Assembly: GCA_934358405.1 (NCBI GenBank) | Contig: CAKRKL010000044.1 | Location: 1-14,162 of the forward strand | DNA: 14,162 nt | Reading direction: 5' to 3' | Source of the DNA: an uncultured Blautia sp. | GTDB lineage: Bacteria > Bacillota > Clostridia > Lachnospirales > Lachnospiraceae | Shown here: positions 1 to 7,730 of the stretch, piece after piece | Layout: the number at the start of each line of letters is the position of its first letter | How positions within the stretch are numbered: position 1 is the first letter of the stretch | The notes under the pieces: generated by a model | The model's input: the letters and a program-made list of their open reading frames with translations, nothing else | The model's database searches: none | What the model was told of the DNA's origin: nothing | Made by a program: the position numbers and the translations under genes

Positions 1-147
1 TTTGTCATTTCCGGCTTTCTGGTATACCAGTCTTCCGTCGATGCCGATTCTCTCGCAAAGACCTTTTGCAAGAACTGCTTCTGTCTCAGAATCGATCAGC
101 TGGTATTTTAAAGAAGAACTACCGCAGTTAATTACCAATACATTCAT
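1..147 (-). CDS. ackA: Acetate kinase, N-terminal part (cut by window edge)
   Basis: Acetate kinase makes ATP and acetate from acetyl phosphate in the cytoplasm, the last step of the Pta-AckA fermentation route. Only the first 49 codons are in the window. The translation begins [19 protein letters not shown], the phosphate-binding start of the acetate/sugar kinase (ASKHA) fold with the family's N-x-G-S-S-S-x-K motif. It continues with the typical E-R-I-G-I-D-G stretch. The ATG at 147 is preceded by an AGGAG ribosome binding site 8-9 bases upstream. The gene lies 85 bases downstream of pta on the same strand, so the two very probably share a transcript. Nothing looks broken; the truncation is caused by the window. 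Confidence 0.96.
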   Translation of the reverse strand, partial: MNVLVINCGSSSLKYQLIDSETEAVLAKGLCERIGIDGRLVYQKAGNDK

Positions 148-184
148 TTTTTTACTCTCCTGTTTACATGATTATGTAAGATAA

Positions 185-209
185 CGGGGAAAGCAAACTC
201 CCTTCCCCG
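185..209 (-). other. Small inverted repeat between pta and ackA
   Basis: Seven-base arms CGGGGAA (185-191) and TTCCCCG (203-209) flank an 11-base loop in the 85-base gap between pta and ackA. There is no T-run after it on the minus strand, so it does not look like an intrinsic terminator. It could be an mRNA processing or stability element between the two genes, or chance. Confidence 0.3.
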
Positions 210-232
210 ACACCTTATGTATGAATATTTAA

Positions 233-1270
<1,038 letters not shown>

Positions 1271-1312
1271 TTATCTGTGTCTTGGCAGACAGCCCTCTAG
1301 TAACTTACTCCC

Positions 1313-1341
1313 ATTATACGCCACCTGACCTTGTATTTCAA
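1313..1341 (-). promoter_or_regulatory. Promoter of pta-ackA (sigma-A type)
   Basis: Read on the minus strand there is a -35 box TTGAAA (1341-1336), a 17-base spacer and a perfect -10 box TATAAT (1318-1313). Transcription would start near 1306, giving a leader of about 70 bases before the pta ATG at 1237. A second TTGAAA copy lies at 1350-1345, nine bases further upstream. The -35 box shares a base with the -35 of the divergent tmcAL promoter. Confidence 0.8.
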
Positions 1342-1359
1342 GCGTTTCAATGTTAGAAT
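1331..1359 (+). promoter_or_regulatory. Promoter of tmcAL (extended -10)
   Basis: Plus-strand -35 TTGTAT (1331-1336, weak), 17-base spacer, -10 TAGAAT (1354-1359) preceded by TGT (1351-1353), an extended -10 that can make up for a poor -35. The predicted start is near 1366, about 28 bases before the tmcAL ATG. It lies back to back with the stronger pta promoter. Confidence 0.55.
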
Positions 1360-1393
1360 ATGGAATAACAACGTATTTTTTGAGGTGCAATTT

Positions 1394-2671
1394 ATGAAAG
1401 CAGCCGGAATCATTGCAGAATATAATCCCTTTCATACAGGGCATAAATATCAGATTGATTATGTAAAAAAAAGCTTAGGCGCTGATTATGTGATCATTGC
1501 CATGAGCGGAGACTTTGTGCAAAGAGGGACTCCTGCTCTTTTTTCCAAATATGTGCGTGCCGAGATGACTCTTCGTGCAGGAGCCGATCTTGTTCTGGAG
1601 CTTCCCACTGCCTGTGCTTCTGCAAGTGCAGAGCTTTTTGCAAAAGGCGGCGTACAGCTTCTTAACGGGCTTGGAGTGACAGACATCCTCTGCTTTGGAA
1701 GCGAATGCGGAGACGCAGATATTCTCATGGAGCTGGCCCGTCTTCTTATCGACGAGCCGGAAGCTTTTCAGAATGCCCTTCGCCAGAATCTGAAGGAGGG
1801 AATGACCTTTCCCCGTGCAAGAAGTCTGGCTCTTGCTGCCCTTTTTCCGGAGCATAAGGCAGAAAGATACCAGCAGGTTCTCTCCTCCCCCAACAATATT
1901 CTGGGAATAGAATACTGCAAAGCCATTCTAAGAGAAGGCAGTTCCATGATCCCGGCCGCCATAAAGCGTGAAGGGAGCGGCTACCATGCGCATACCTTGT
2001 CTGCCGGCAGCTTTCCTTCTGCTTCTGCTATCCGCAGTACCATTGTGCAGGCAAATAAAGGCTCTGGCAGTCTGAATGCTTCTGATTCCTCTTTGCCTCT
2101 TACTGCACTGACCTGTGATTTTCTCCCCGCACCCTGTCAGGAATTGTTTTATAAATCTGTTTTCTCAAACAGATTTCTTCTGGAAAACGATTTTGACAGT
2201 CTGTACCGTTATTGCCTTCTTCAGGAAACGGAAGAAAGCCTGTGTACTTATCTGGACATGTCCCGGTCCCTTGCCAGAAGGATTCTTGCCTGCAGGGATC
2301 GGTACGAAACCTTTTCCGGTTTTGCCCAGCTTCTGAAAACCAAAGACATTACCAGAACCAGAATCCAAAGAGCACTTCTTCACATGCTTCTTCATATTCA
2401 TAAAACACCAGAGCAGATTCCTTATGCCAGGGTTCTTGGCTTTAAGAGAAGCAGTTTGGCTCTTCTTGGCGAAATAAAAAAGCAGGGGCATATTCCCCTG
2501 CTTACCAAGCTTGCCAATGCAGACCAGATATTATGCGGACCACAGTCCTTAGCTGCCCTTTCATTGCTAAGCGAAACCACCTTTGCCTCCAATCTTTACG
2601 AAAGTATGCTGGCTCAAAAAAGCGGTACCTCCTATATCCATGAATACAAGCAGCAAATTGTAATTATATGA
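1394..2671 (+). CDS. tmcAL: tRNA(Met) cytidine acetate ligase (TmcAL, formerly YlbM family)
   Basis: TmcAL uses ATP and acetate to acetylate the wobble cytidine (ac4C34) of elongator tRNA-Met, which improves AUG reading. The 425-residue protein starts MKAAGIIAEYNPFHTGHKYQ, with the nucleotidyltransferase HxGH motif at residues 14-17. It then has the family stretch MSGDFVQRGTPALFSKY and later GIEYCKAI. Length is normal for the family (about 400). The open frame extends 21 codons further upstream, but the ATG at 1394 is chosen. It has GAGGTG at 1382-1387 with a 6-base gap, the protein similarity begins there, and the extra codons would overlap the promoter. It is the only plus-strand gene in the window. 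It uses acetate directly, so sitting beside the acetate-producing pta-ackA operon is suggestive, though this may be chance. Its 3' end converges on trpZ with 5 bases between stops, and it contains a minus-strand terminator (2476-2503). Confidence 0.94.
   Translation: MKAAGIIAEYNPFHTGHKYQIDYVKKSLGADYVIIAMSGDFVQRGTPALFSKYVRAEMTLRAGADLVLELPTACASASAELFAKGGVQLLNGLGVTDILCFGSECGDADILMELARLLIDEPEAFQNALRQNLKEGMTFPRARSLALAALFPEHKAERYQQVLSSPNNILGIEYCKAILREGSSMIPAAIKREGSGYHAHTLSAGSFPSASAIRSTIVQANKGSGSLNASDSSLPLTALTCDFLPAPCQELFYKSVFSNRFLLENDFDSLYRYCLLQETEESLCTYLDMSRSLARRILACRDRYETFSGFAQLLKTKDITRTRIQRALLHMLLHIHKTPEQIPYARVLGFKRSSLALLGEIKKQGHIPLLTKLANADQILCGPQSLAALSLLSETTFASNLYESMLAQKSGTSYIHEYKQQIVII
2476..2503 (-). 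terminator. Intrinsic terminator for trpXYZ, embedded in tmcAL
   Basis: On the minus strand a perfect 9-bp stem, AAGCAGGGG (2503-2495) against CCCCTGCTT (2488-2480), closes a 6-base loop. It runs straight into TTTTT (2480-2476), then ATTTC. This is a classic Rho-independent terminator shape. It lies about 175 bases beyond the trpZ stop, inside the tmcAL coding region (its codons read KKQGHIPLLTK). No other terminator is visible at the trpZ end. Confidence 0.75.
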
Positions 2672-2676
2672 TACCT

Positions 2677-3471
2677 TTATTTCTCGTTGGAAAGAAGAAT
2701 CCTGTCATTATCCAGCTTCTTTCCGGCGCCCACCTTAAACTTATCAAGAAGCCCCTCTACAGTAAGACCTTTCTTTTCTTCTTCCTTGATATCCAGAACA
2801 ATATTTCCGGAATCCATCATCAAAATGCGGTTGCCAAGCTCCAGGGCTGACTGCATATTATGAGTGATCATCAGACAGGTCAGATGATGTTCCTGCACGA
2901 TGCGCTTTGTCAGATTCAGAACCTTTTCAGCAGTGCCCGGATCAAGAGCAGCTGTATGCTCATCCAGAAGAAGAAGCTTAGGTGGATTCATGGTAGCCAT
3001 CAGAAGGGTAAGTGCCTGTCTTTGACCTCCGGACAGAAGGCCAACCGGATGATTCATGCGATTCTCCAGTCCAATATCAAGAAGCGCAAGCTGCTCGCGG
3101 AACCGTTCCCGGTCGCTTCTGGAAATACGGGAAAGCCATCCGCCCTTCCCTGCAGCAAGAGCAAGGTTCTCCTCGATGGTCATGCCAGGTGCAGTCCCCC
3201 TCATGGGATCCTGGTAAAGTCGTCCGATGTTCTTGGCTCTGACATGCTGTGGCATAAAGGTAATATCCTGTCCATCCAGTACAACAGAACCAGAGTCCGT
3301 AAAAAAGTCTCCGCAGATGGCATTAAACATAGTAGACTTGCCGGCTCCGTTGGAACCGATGATCGTTGCAAAATCACCCTTTTCAAGGTGAAGGGACAGA
3401 TCCTGAATAGCCACCTTCTCATTAACAGTACCCGGATTAAAGGTTTTGGAAATATGTGAAAGCTTCAGCAT
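2677..3471 (-). CDS. trpZ: Tryptophan ABC importer, ATP-binding protein
   Basis: This cytoplasmic ATPase subunit powers the importer encoded with trpX and trpY. The 264-residue protein has all ABC motifs: Walker A GSNGAGKST (residues 39-47), Q-loop Q87, signature LSGGQRQ (146-152), Walker B LLLLDE (166-171), D-loop TAALD and switch His204 (MITHN). It resembles the COG1101 ATPases that pair with TrpX-type binding proteins. The ATG at 3471 lies 3 bases after the trpY stop, with a GGGAGG ribosome binding site inside the trpY 3' end, indicating translational coupling. Substrate is assigned from operon context and the Trp T-box, not from the ATPase itself. The trpY/trpZ lettering follows usage I recall and may be swapped in other sources. 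Confidence 0.88.
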   Translation of the reverse strand: MLKLSHISKTFNPGTVNEKVAIQDLSLHLEKGDFATIIGSNGAGKSTMFNAICGDFFTDSGSVVLDGQDITFMPQHVRAKNIGRLYQDPMRGTAPGMTIEENLALAAGKGGWLSRISRSDRERFREQLALLDIGLENRMNHPVGLLSGGQRQALTLLMATMNPPKLLLLDEHTAALDPGTAEKVLNLTKRIVQEHHLTCLMITHNMQSALELGNRILMMDSGNIVLDIKEEEKKGLTVEGLLDKFKVGAGKKLDNDRILLSNEK

Positions 3472-3474
3472 GGT

Positions 3475-4401
3475 TCAGATTCCTCCCTTCTTGTGTGTCA
3501 TTCTTCGCTTCAGCTGCGGCCACTGCCGTTTCAGGTATGGACCGGAAATTGCCAGAATGACGATCACAGAGGATACCAGCTTCAGCATAAATGCCGGCAT
3601 ATTTAATCTCAAGGCAACCGTATATACCAGACGGAAAACAAAGGAACCAAGAACCATACCCACAGCTCTTACAAAAATTCCGCCTTTACCAAGAATAGTT
3701 CCTCCGATCAAAAGAGAGGCAAGTGCAATGGTAACCATTCCCTGGCCAATGTTGATATCCACAGATTTCTGTGACTGGGAAAGCAGGCATCCGGACAGGG
3801 CTGTAAAGGAGTTTGCAATACAAAGTCCCACAATTGTTGTAAATACAGGATTGATGGAGGATGATTTCACCATATCCGCATTATTGCCGGTTGCACGGAT
3901 TGCAAGACCAAGCCGTGTTTTTAAAAAAATCACAAGAAATGCCACAACTGCTGCTACTGCAATAAGGGCAACAATAATGTCTGCCCTTCCCTTCAAAGGG
4001 GTATCTGCCAGAGCATCCTTCATCATGGAAAATACGGTGTCTGTACGGTTCATATTAATCAGGGAGGAGCCCCCCATCACTGCAATATTAATAGAATACA
4101 AGCCTGTATTCACAATAATTCCTGCAAGCAGGCTGTCCACGCCCATCTTCGTCTGCAGAAATCCGGTTACAAAGCCGGAGCAGATTCCGGCAAGCATTGC
4201 CGCTATAATAGATAAAAAAGGATGTCCGCTGACTGCCACAGCGGCTCCTACAGCGGCTCCCAGTGTAAAGCAGCCGTCTGTAGAAAGGTCGCAGACATTC
4301 AGCATGGAATAGCTTAAAAATAATGCAAGGACAGTCAGCGAACAGATCAGTCCCAGTTTCAGGGCAGTTTCTCCTAAGGAGAGTGCAGTAGCCAGTGTCA
4401 C
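3475..4401 (-). CDS. trpY: Tryptophan ABC importer, membrane permease
   Basis: This is the membrane-spanning subunit of the importer. The 308-residue protein is highly hydrophobic, with about eight or nine likely membrane segments, for example LGLICSLTVLALFLSY, FLSIIAAMLAGICSGFVTG and DIIVALIAVAAVVAFLVIF. It resembles the branched-chain-amino-acid-type permeases (BPD_transp_2; COG4120 group). Translation appears to start at a GTG at 4401: a strong GGAGGA box lies 8 bases upstream, and no better ATG exists at the N-terminus. The gap to the trpX stop is 15 bases and to trpZ 3 bases, so all three genes form one operon. A long open frame on the opposite strand (3446-4312) is a shadow. Confidence 0.88.
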   Translation of the reverse strand: MTLATALSLGETALKLGLICSLTVLALFLSYSMLNVCDLSTDGCFTLGAAVGAAVAVSGHPFLSIIAAMLAGICSGFVTGFLQTKMGVDSLLAGIIVNTGLYSINIAVMGGSSLINMNRTDTVFSMMKDALADTPLKGRADIIVALIAVAAVVAFLVIFLKTRLGLAIRATGNNADMVKSSSINPVFTTIVGLCIANSFTALSGCLLSQSQKSVDINIGQGMVTIALASLLIGGTILGKGGIFVRAVGMVLGSFVFRLVYTVALRLNMPAFMLKLVSSVIVILAISGPYLKRQWPQLKRRMTHKKGGI

Positions 4402-4416
4402 AATTTTTTCCTCCGG

Positions 4417-5442
4417 TTATTTTTCTTCCAGTTCATCAAAGCTCTCTGCTGTAGTGATCTCATTTACCTGTGTGCAAAGAGGTCCCATAGCTGCTTTGAC
4501 GGTTTCAAAATCAAGGCCAAGTGCCTCGCAGGTTTCTGTATTTACAGTTGCAGTTCCATTATCAAAGGTCTCTACAGGAGTAGATGCCGGATCTGCACCG
4601 TTTAAAAGAATATCCGCAACCATATCGGCTGTTTTGGCTCCAAGGTTTGCATAGTCAACGCCGTAGCCTGCAAAGGCTCCGTTTAATGCAAAGGAATCAG
4701 CGCCTGTGTAGTGTAAGATTCCTGCATCAATGAATTTCTCATAGATAGAAAGCTCTGCTGTCATGATGGTGTTGTCAGTCGGGGTAAACACTGCGTCCAC
4801 GCCATCTGCAACAAGTGCATCTGCTGCAAGCTGTACCTCATCTGTGGTGGTTCCGGTGCGTTCTACATATTCAATTCCGTTTTCATCCATATAAGCTTTC
4901 GCTGCTTCAATAGCTGCTGTAGATGAATCCTGTCCGATATCATATAAAAGTCCGATTTTCTTAGTGTCCGGATTTACAGCTTCAATCAGCTTCATAATGG
5001 AAGCGGTATCCAGATAATCGCTTGTTCCGGTAAGATTTGCTCCTGGCTCCTCTAAGGATTCTACAAGTCCTGCTCCAACCGGATCAGAAACTGCTGAAAA
5101 TACAACAGGAATGTCTGTTCCTTCTGTGCTTGCCTGCATACGCATAGCTACAGGTGTTGCAACGCCTACCATCAGGTCCACACCATCTGCCTGGAAGTCA
5201 GAAATGATCTGCTCCATAACATTTGCATCTGCATTACAATTGTCATAAGAGATTTCGAAATTTACACCCTTCTCTTCTCCGATTTCTTTAAGACGGTTCT
5301 CCAGATTGTCCACGATCTGATTCAGAGATGCATCGTCTACATAGTTGCAGATACCGATCTTATAATCCTCTGCAAAAACAGGTGTTGTCATCATCATAGT
5401 TGCCATTGTTGCTGCTGCGATTGCGATCATTCTTTTTTTCAT
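4417..5442 (-). CDS. trpX: Tryptophan ABC importer, substrate-binding protein (TrpX family)
   Basis: This extracytoplasmic receptor should capture tryptophan and deliver it to TrpY. The 341-residue protein opens with MKKRMIAIAAATMATMMMTT, a basic start and hydrophobic core, ending PVFA before EDYKIGI. That is a signal peptidase I site after Ala24. The mature part looks like the COG2984 periplasmic-binding fold (KIGICNYVDDASLNQIVDN, then VFSAVSDPVGAGLV). There is no lipobox cysteine, which is odd for a Gram-positive binding protein. The ATG at 5442 is chosen because GAGAGGA lies about 8 bases upstream and the signal peptide begins there. The frame stays open further upstream to about 5550, but that part lacks a ribosome site and has no signal-like sequence. 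Specificity for tryptophan follows from the UGG-specifier T-box upstream. Confidence 0.88.
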   Translation of the reverse strand: MKKRMIAIAAATMATMMMTTPVFAEDYKIGICNYVDDASLNQIVDNLENRLKEIGEEKGVNFEISYDNCNADANVMEQIISDFQADGVDLMVGVATPVAMRMQASTEGTDIPVVFSAVSDPVGAGLVESLEEPGANLTGTSDYLDTASIMKLIEAVNPDTKKIGLLYDIGQDSSTAAIEAAKAYMDENGIEYVERTGTTTDEVQLAADALVADGVDAVFTPTDNTIMTAELSIYEKFIDAGILHYTGADSFALNGAFAGYGVDYANLGAKTADMVADILLNGADPASTPVETFDNGTATVNTETCEALGLDFETVKAAMGPLCTQVNEITTAESFDELEEK

Positions 5443-5565
5443 AGTTGTTTTCCTCTCTCTCTTAAAATTGGCTGGGGGATTACTTAGCCGTTCCCCTGCA
5501 TCTTGTCTGCGAGAAAGAATGAGTGACATGATATGCGAAGCAATTTCCAATTACTTCTGCTACGT

Positions 5566-5610
5566 AAAAAACCGTCTCTAGAACAACCTTTCGTTGTTCT
5601 TTGAGACGGT
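5566..5610 (-). terminator. Regulated terminator of the Trp T-box
   Basis: Stem ACCGTCTC (5610-5603) with GAGACGGT (5578-5571), continued by AGAACAAC with GTTGTTCT around a small loop, then six T residues (5571-5566). The CGTCTC of its 5' arm is the same segment that pairs with the T-box core, so terminator and antiterminator exclude each other. The 123 bases between this terminator and the trpX ATG hold only the ribosome binding site and a weak GGGGA/TCCCC repeat. Confidence 0.92.
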
Positions 5611-5876
5611 AATAAAATCTTATTATCGCGGTGCCACTCAAATTGACAAATCGTCCACTTTCTCATGTACAAACATACACTCCTGATTGGTAACGGGTTC
5701 GGTTCCCGTCGGCGCCTACTCTAAGATTAAAATTTCGGGCCGCCCTCGAAAGTCCATTCCACCAGCCGCTTCATACGAAGATCACACCATCCTTCGCTCT
5801 CTGTCAGGTCATCACTTACTCTTATCATGACCAAATGTCACCTCTGGTTTACTACTCTTTCTCATCGGTTTAACTG
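5566..5876 (-). promoter_or_regulatory. T-box riboswitch leader, tRNA-Trp specific, controlling trpXYZ
   Basis: The leader senses uncharged tRNA. Stem I begins near 5870 with GATGAGAAAGAGTAGTAA. The specifier loop is closed below by GAAAG (5861-5857) with CTTTC (5752-5748) and above by CCAG (5847-5844) with CTGG (5765-5762). Its 5' side carries AGTA (5856-5853) and its 3' side GAA followed by TGG (5756-5754), the Trp codon, then A. The apical features AGAGAGCGA and GGTGTGA are present. A small stem ACGG/CCGT follows. The T-box core GAGTGGCACCGCG is at 5639-5627. Its bulge UGGC can pair with GCCA, the 3' end of a tRNA with discriminator G, as expected for tRNA-Trp. The antiterminator can form by pairing GAG and GCG, around the 7-base bulge, with CGTCTC (5608-5603), plus TAATA/TATTA. 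When tRNA-Trp is uncharged, trpXYZ should be switched on. Confidence 0.93.
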
Positions 5877-5882
5877 CTTTAT

Positions 5883-5911
5883 ACTTTAGCACAGCAATGT
5901 GGAAATGTCAA
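5883..5911 (-). promoter_or_regulatory. Promoter of trpXYZ (TTGACA, extended -10)
   Basis: Minus strand: perfect -35 TTGACA (5911-5906), 17-base spacer, -10 TAAAGT (5888-5883) preceded by TGC, giving an extended -10. Transcription would start near 5876, just ahead of T-box stem I. The promoter begins 41 bases after the stop of the UPF0210 gene. Confidence 0.8.
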
Positions 5912-5952
5912 GTGGTAATTTCGCCCATTTCGTTATTTTTCCAACTGGCCAA

Positions 5953-7317
5953 TCAGTTTTTAAAGCTGTGGATCGGTGCCGGGATACGTCCGCCTCTTGC
6001 CACAAAGGCCTCGCAGGAGAAGTTATTTACAGGCATGATCGGTGCATATCCGAGCAGACCTCCAAACTCAACGGTCTCTCCCACACCCTTTCCGATTACC
6101 GGGATAAGACGAACTGCAGTTGTCTTCTGGTTTACCATACCGATTGCCGCCTCATCTGCAATAATACCGGAAATAGTGGAAGCCTTGGTATCTCCTGGAA
6201 TGGCGATCATATCAAGACCAACGGAGCATACACAGGTCATAGCTTCCAGCTTCTCAAGAGTAAGAGCACCCTCTGTCACTGCATCGATCATTCCCTGGTC
6301 CTCACTTACCGGAATAAATGCACCACTTAATCCGCCTACTGCTGTAGATGCCATTACACCGCCTTTTTTTACCTGGTCATTAAGAAGCGCAAGGGCAGCT
6401 GTAGTTCCCGGTGCTCCGGCTCTCTCAAGGCCGATCTCCTCCAGGATCTCAGCTACACTGTCACCGATTGCAGGTGTTGGTGCAAGAGAAAGGTCTACAA
6501 TGCCAAAAGGAACGCCCAGCATCTTGGATGCTTCTCTGGCAACCAGCTGGCCCACACGGGTAACCTTAAAGGCTGTGCGCTTGATCGTCTCGCAAAGAAT
6601 CTCAAAATCCTCTCCTCTGACCTTCTCAAGGGCAGTCTTTACAACGCCAGGTCCGCTGACGCCTACATTAATAATGCTGTCTGCCTCTGTAACACCGTGG
6701 AAAGCACCTGCCATAAACGGGTTGTCATCCGGTGCATTACAAAATACTACCAGCTTGGCACAGCCAAGAGAATCCACCTCTTTGGTAGCCTCTGCTGTCT
6801 CAAGGATAATCTCTCCCATAAGCTTCACAGCATCCATATTGATTCCGGTCTTTGTGGAACCCACATTTACAGAGCTACATACCCGCTCCGTGCACGCAAG
6901 TGCCTGAGGGATTGAGCGAATAAGAAGCTCCTCTGCAGGTGTCATTCCCTTGCTTACAAGAGCTGTATATCCGCCAATAAAGTTTACGCCAACCTGCTTG
7001 GCAGCTTTGTCAAGAGTCTTTGCGATGGTCACGAAATCCTCTGTAGTCTTGCAGGCTGCTCCGCCGATCAGGCCGATAGGAGTTACGGAAATTCGCTTAT
7101 TTACAATGGGAATTCCGTACTGTGCAGAGATTTTCTCTCCGGTTTCCACCAGGTCCTTGGCATAAGTCGTTATTTTGTTATAGATTTTTTCGTTTACTTT
7201 ATCGAGATCACTGTCAATACAATCCAGCAGGCTGATTCCAAGGGTAATGGTACGTACATCCAGATTCTCCTGCTCGATCATTTTATTGGTCTCGTTTACC
7301 TCAAACATGTTGATCAT
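5953..7317 (-). CDS. UPF0210 protein (DUF711, 'PFL family'), function unknown
   Basis: The 454-residue cytoplasmic protein matches the conserved UPF0210/DUF711 family by eye. It has a start like [30 protein letters not shown], then [36 protein letters not shown], and the glycine-rich [11 protein letters not shown]. It ends [37 protein letters not shown]. Length is normal for the family. No signal peptide or membrane segment is visible. The fold is related to pyruvate formate-lyase-like barrels in known structures, but I see no glycyl-radical motif and no activating enzyme nearby. It almost always pairs with a UPF0237 ACT protein, as here (7387-7659), which suggests an amino-acid-sensing role; this is inference. 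The ATG at 7317 has AAAGGA 10 bases upstream; another ATG at 7308 is possible. No clear terminator follows it. Confidence 0.9.
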   Translation of the reverse strand: MINMFEVNETNKMIEQENLDVRTITLGISLLDCIDSDLDKVNEKIYNKITTYAKDLVETGEKISAQYGIPIVNKRISVTPIGLIGGAACKTTEDFVTIAKTLDKAAKQVGVNFIGGYTALVSKGMTPAEELLIRSIPQALACTERVCSSVNVGSTKTGINMDAVKLMGEIILETAEATKEVDSLGCAKLVVFCNAPDDNPFMAGAFHGVTEADSIINVGVSGPGVVKTALEKVRGEDFEILCETIKRTAFKVTRVGQLVAREASKMLGVPFGIVDLSLAPTPAIGDSVAEILEEIGLERAGAPGTTAALALLNDQVKKGGVMASTAVGGLSGAFIPVSEDQGMIDAVTEGALTLEKLEAMTCVCSVGLDMIAIPGDTKASTISGIIADEAAIGMVNQKTTAVRLIPVIGKGVGETVEFGGLLGYAPIMPVNNFSCEAFVARGGRIPAPIHSFKN

Positions 7318-7349
7318 AGTTTCATGTTCCTTTCAAATATAATGATGTT

Positions 7350-7373
7350 GGGGTCAAAAGGTTTTTTGACCCC
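7350..7373 (-). repeat. Perfect inverted repeat between the ACT and UPF0210 genes
   Basis: Ten-base arms GGGGTCAAAA (7350-7359) and TTTTGACCCC (7364-7373) with a 4-base loop lie in the 69-base gap between the two genes. No T-run of terminator length follows on the minus strand (AACATC). It could be an RNA hairpin that sets the ratio of the two proteins or an RNase-processing site. As DNA it could be an operator. Confidence 0.7.
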
Positions 7374-7386
7374 TTTGATACCAGAG

Positions 7387-7659
7387 TCAAATACGATGCA
7401 TTACGTTAAAAATATCCTCATGCTGGCAGTGGATCACTACACCGATTTCATTTCCCAGTGCTTCCAGCTCTTTGGAAAGTACTGTGATTTCTTTTTCAGA
7501 AGCATTGGTATCTGTAACCATCATCATGCTAAAATATCCCTGTACAATTGTCTGGGTAATGTCCAGGATATTAACCTGATTCTGGGCAAGATAGGTACAT
7601 ACCTTTGCAATAATACCAACTCTGTCGTTTCCTACTACTGTAATGATTGTTTTTTTCAT
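7387..7659 (-). CDS. ACT-domain protein, UPF0237 family
   Basis: The 90-residue protein is a single ACT domain, a small fold that usually binds amino acids and works as a dimer. It starts MKKTIITVVGNDRVGIIAKV, with the G-x-D-R-x-G-I-I loop typical of ligand-binding ACT domains. It continues LAQNQVNILDITQTIVQGYFSMMMVTD and ends HCQHEDIFNVMHRI, matching the stand-alone UPF0237 (GcvR-like) group in length and pattern. The ATG at 7659 has a strong AGGAGGA box. It sits just upstream of the UPF0210 gene, the usual pairing, and is likely co-transcribed with it. The ligand and target are unknown. It may regulate UPF0210 by direct contact (inference). Confidence 0.92.
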   Translation of the reverse strand: MKKTIITVVGNDRVGIIAKVCTYLAQNQVNILDITQTIVQGYFSMMMVTDTNASEKEITVLSKELEALGNEIGVVIHCQHEDIFNVMHRI

Positions 7660-7705
7660 GATGTTCCTCCTGTGTCTGGGCCTGCTGCCCGTATTTAACT
7701 GTATA

Positions 7706-7730
7706 TAAAAACGATGAGAATTTCATTCTC
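7706..7730 (-). terminator. Weak terminator-like hairpin after the MBL hydrolase gene
   Basis: Directly after the stop codon, GAGAAT (7730-7725) and ATTCTC (7721-7716) form a 6-bp stem with a 3-base loop, followed after four bases (ATCG) by five T residues. The stem is AT-rich and the T-run is offset, so termination would be partial at best. I see no convincing promoter between it and the ACT gene, so read-through from polA-coaE is plausible. Confidence 0.3.

Noticed and set aside
1331..1393. Upstream extension of tmcAL to 1331
   Set aside because: These 21 codons overlap the promoter and lack a ribosome site; GAGGTG places the start at 1394.
3446..4312. Long open frame (288 codons) on the plus strand opposite trpY
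   Set aside because: It is the mirror of a real membrane protein gene, has no ribosome site, and its translation is low-complexity and unlike any family.
5443..5550. N-terminal extension of trpX in the same frame
   Set aside because: No ribosome site, not protein-like, and it would bury the clear signal peptide that starts at 5442.
5690..5716. tRNA T-arm look-alike (GGGTTCGGTTCCCG) on the plus strand
   Set aside because: No acceptor, D-arm or anticodon arm surrounds it. On the minus strand it is the small stem between stem I and the antiterminator of the T-box leader.
5943..5958. Inverted repeat AACTG/CAGTT at the end of the UPF0210 gene as its terminator
   Set aside because: Only 5 bp, and the T-rich side is on the wrong strand for this gene.
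5897..6907. Long open frame (336 codons) on the plus strand opposite the UPF0210 gene
   Set aside because: Shadow frame: starts inside the trp promoter, no ribosome binding site, and the minus-strand gene is clearly the conserved one.
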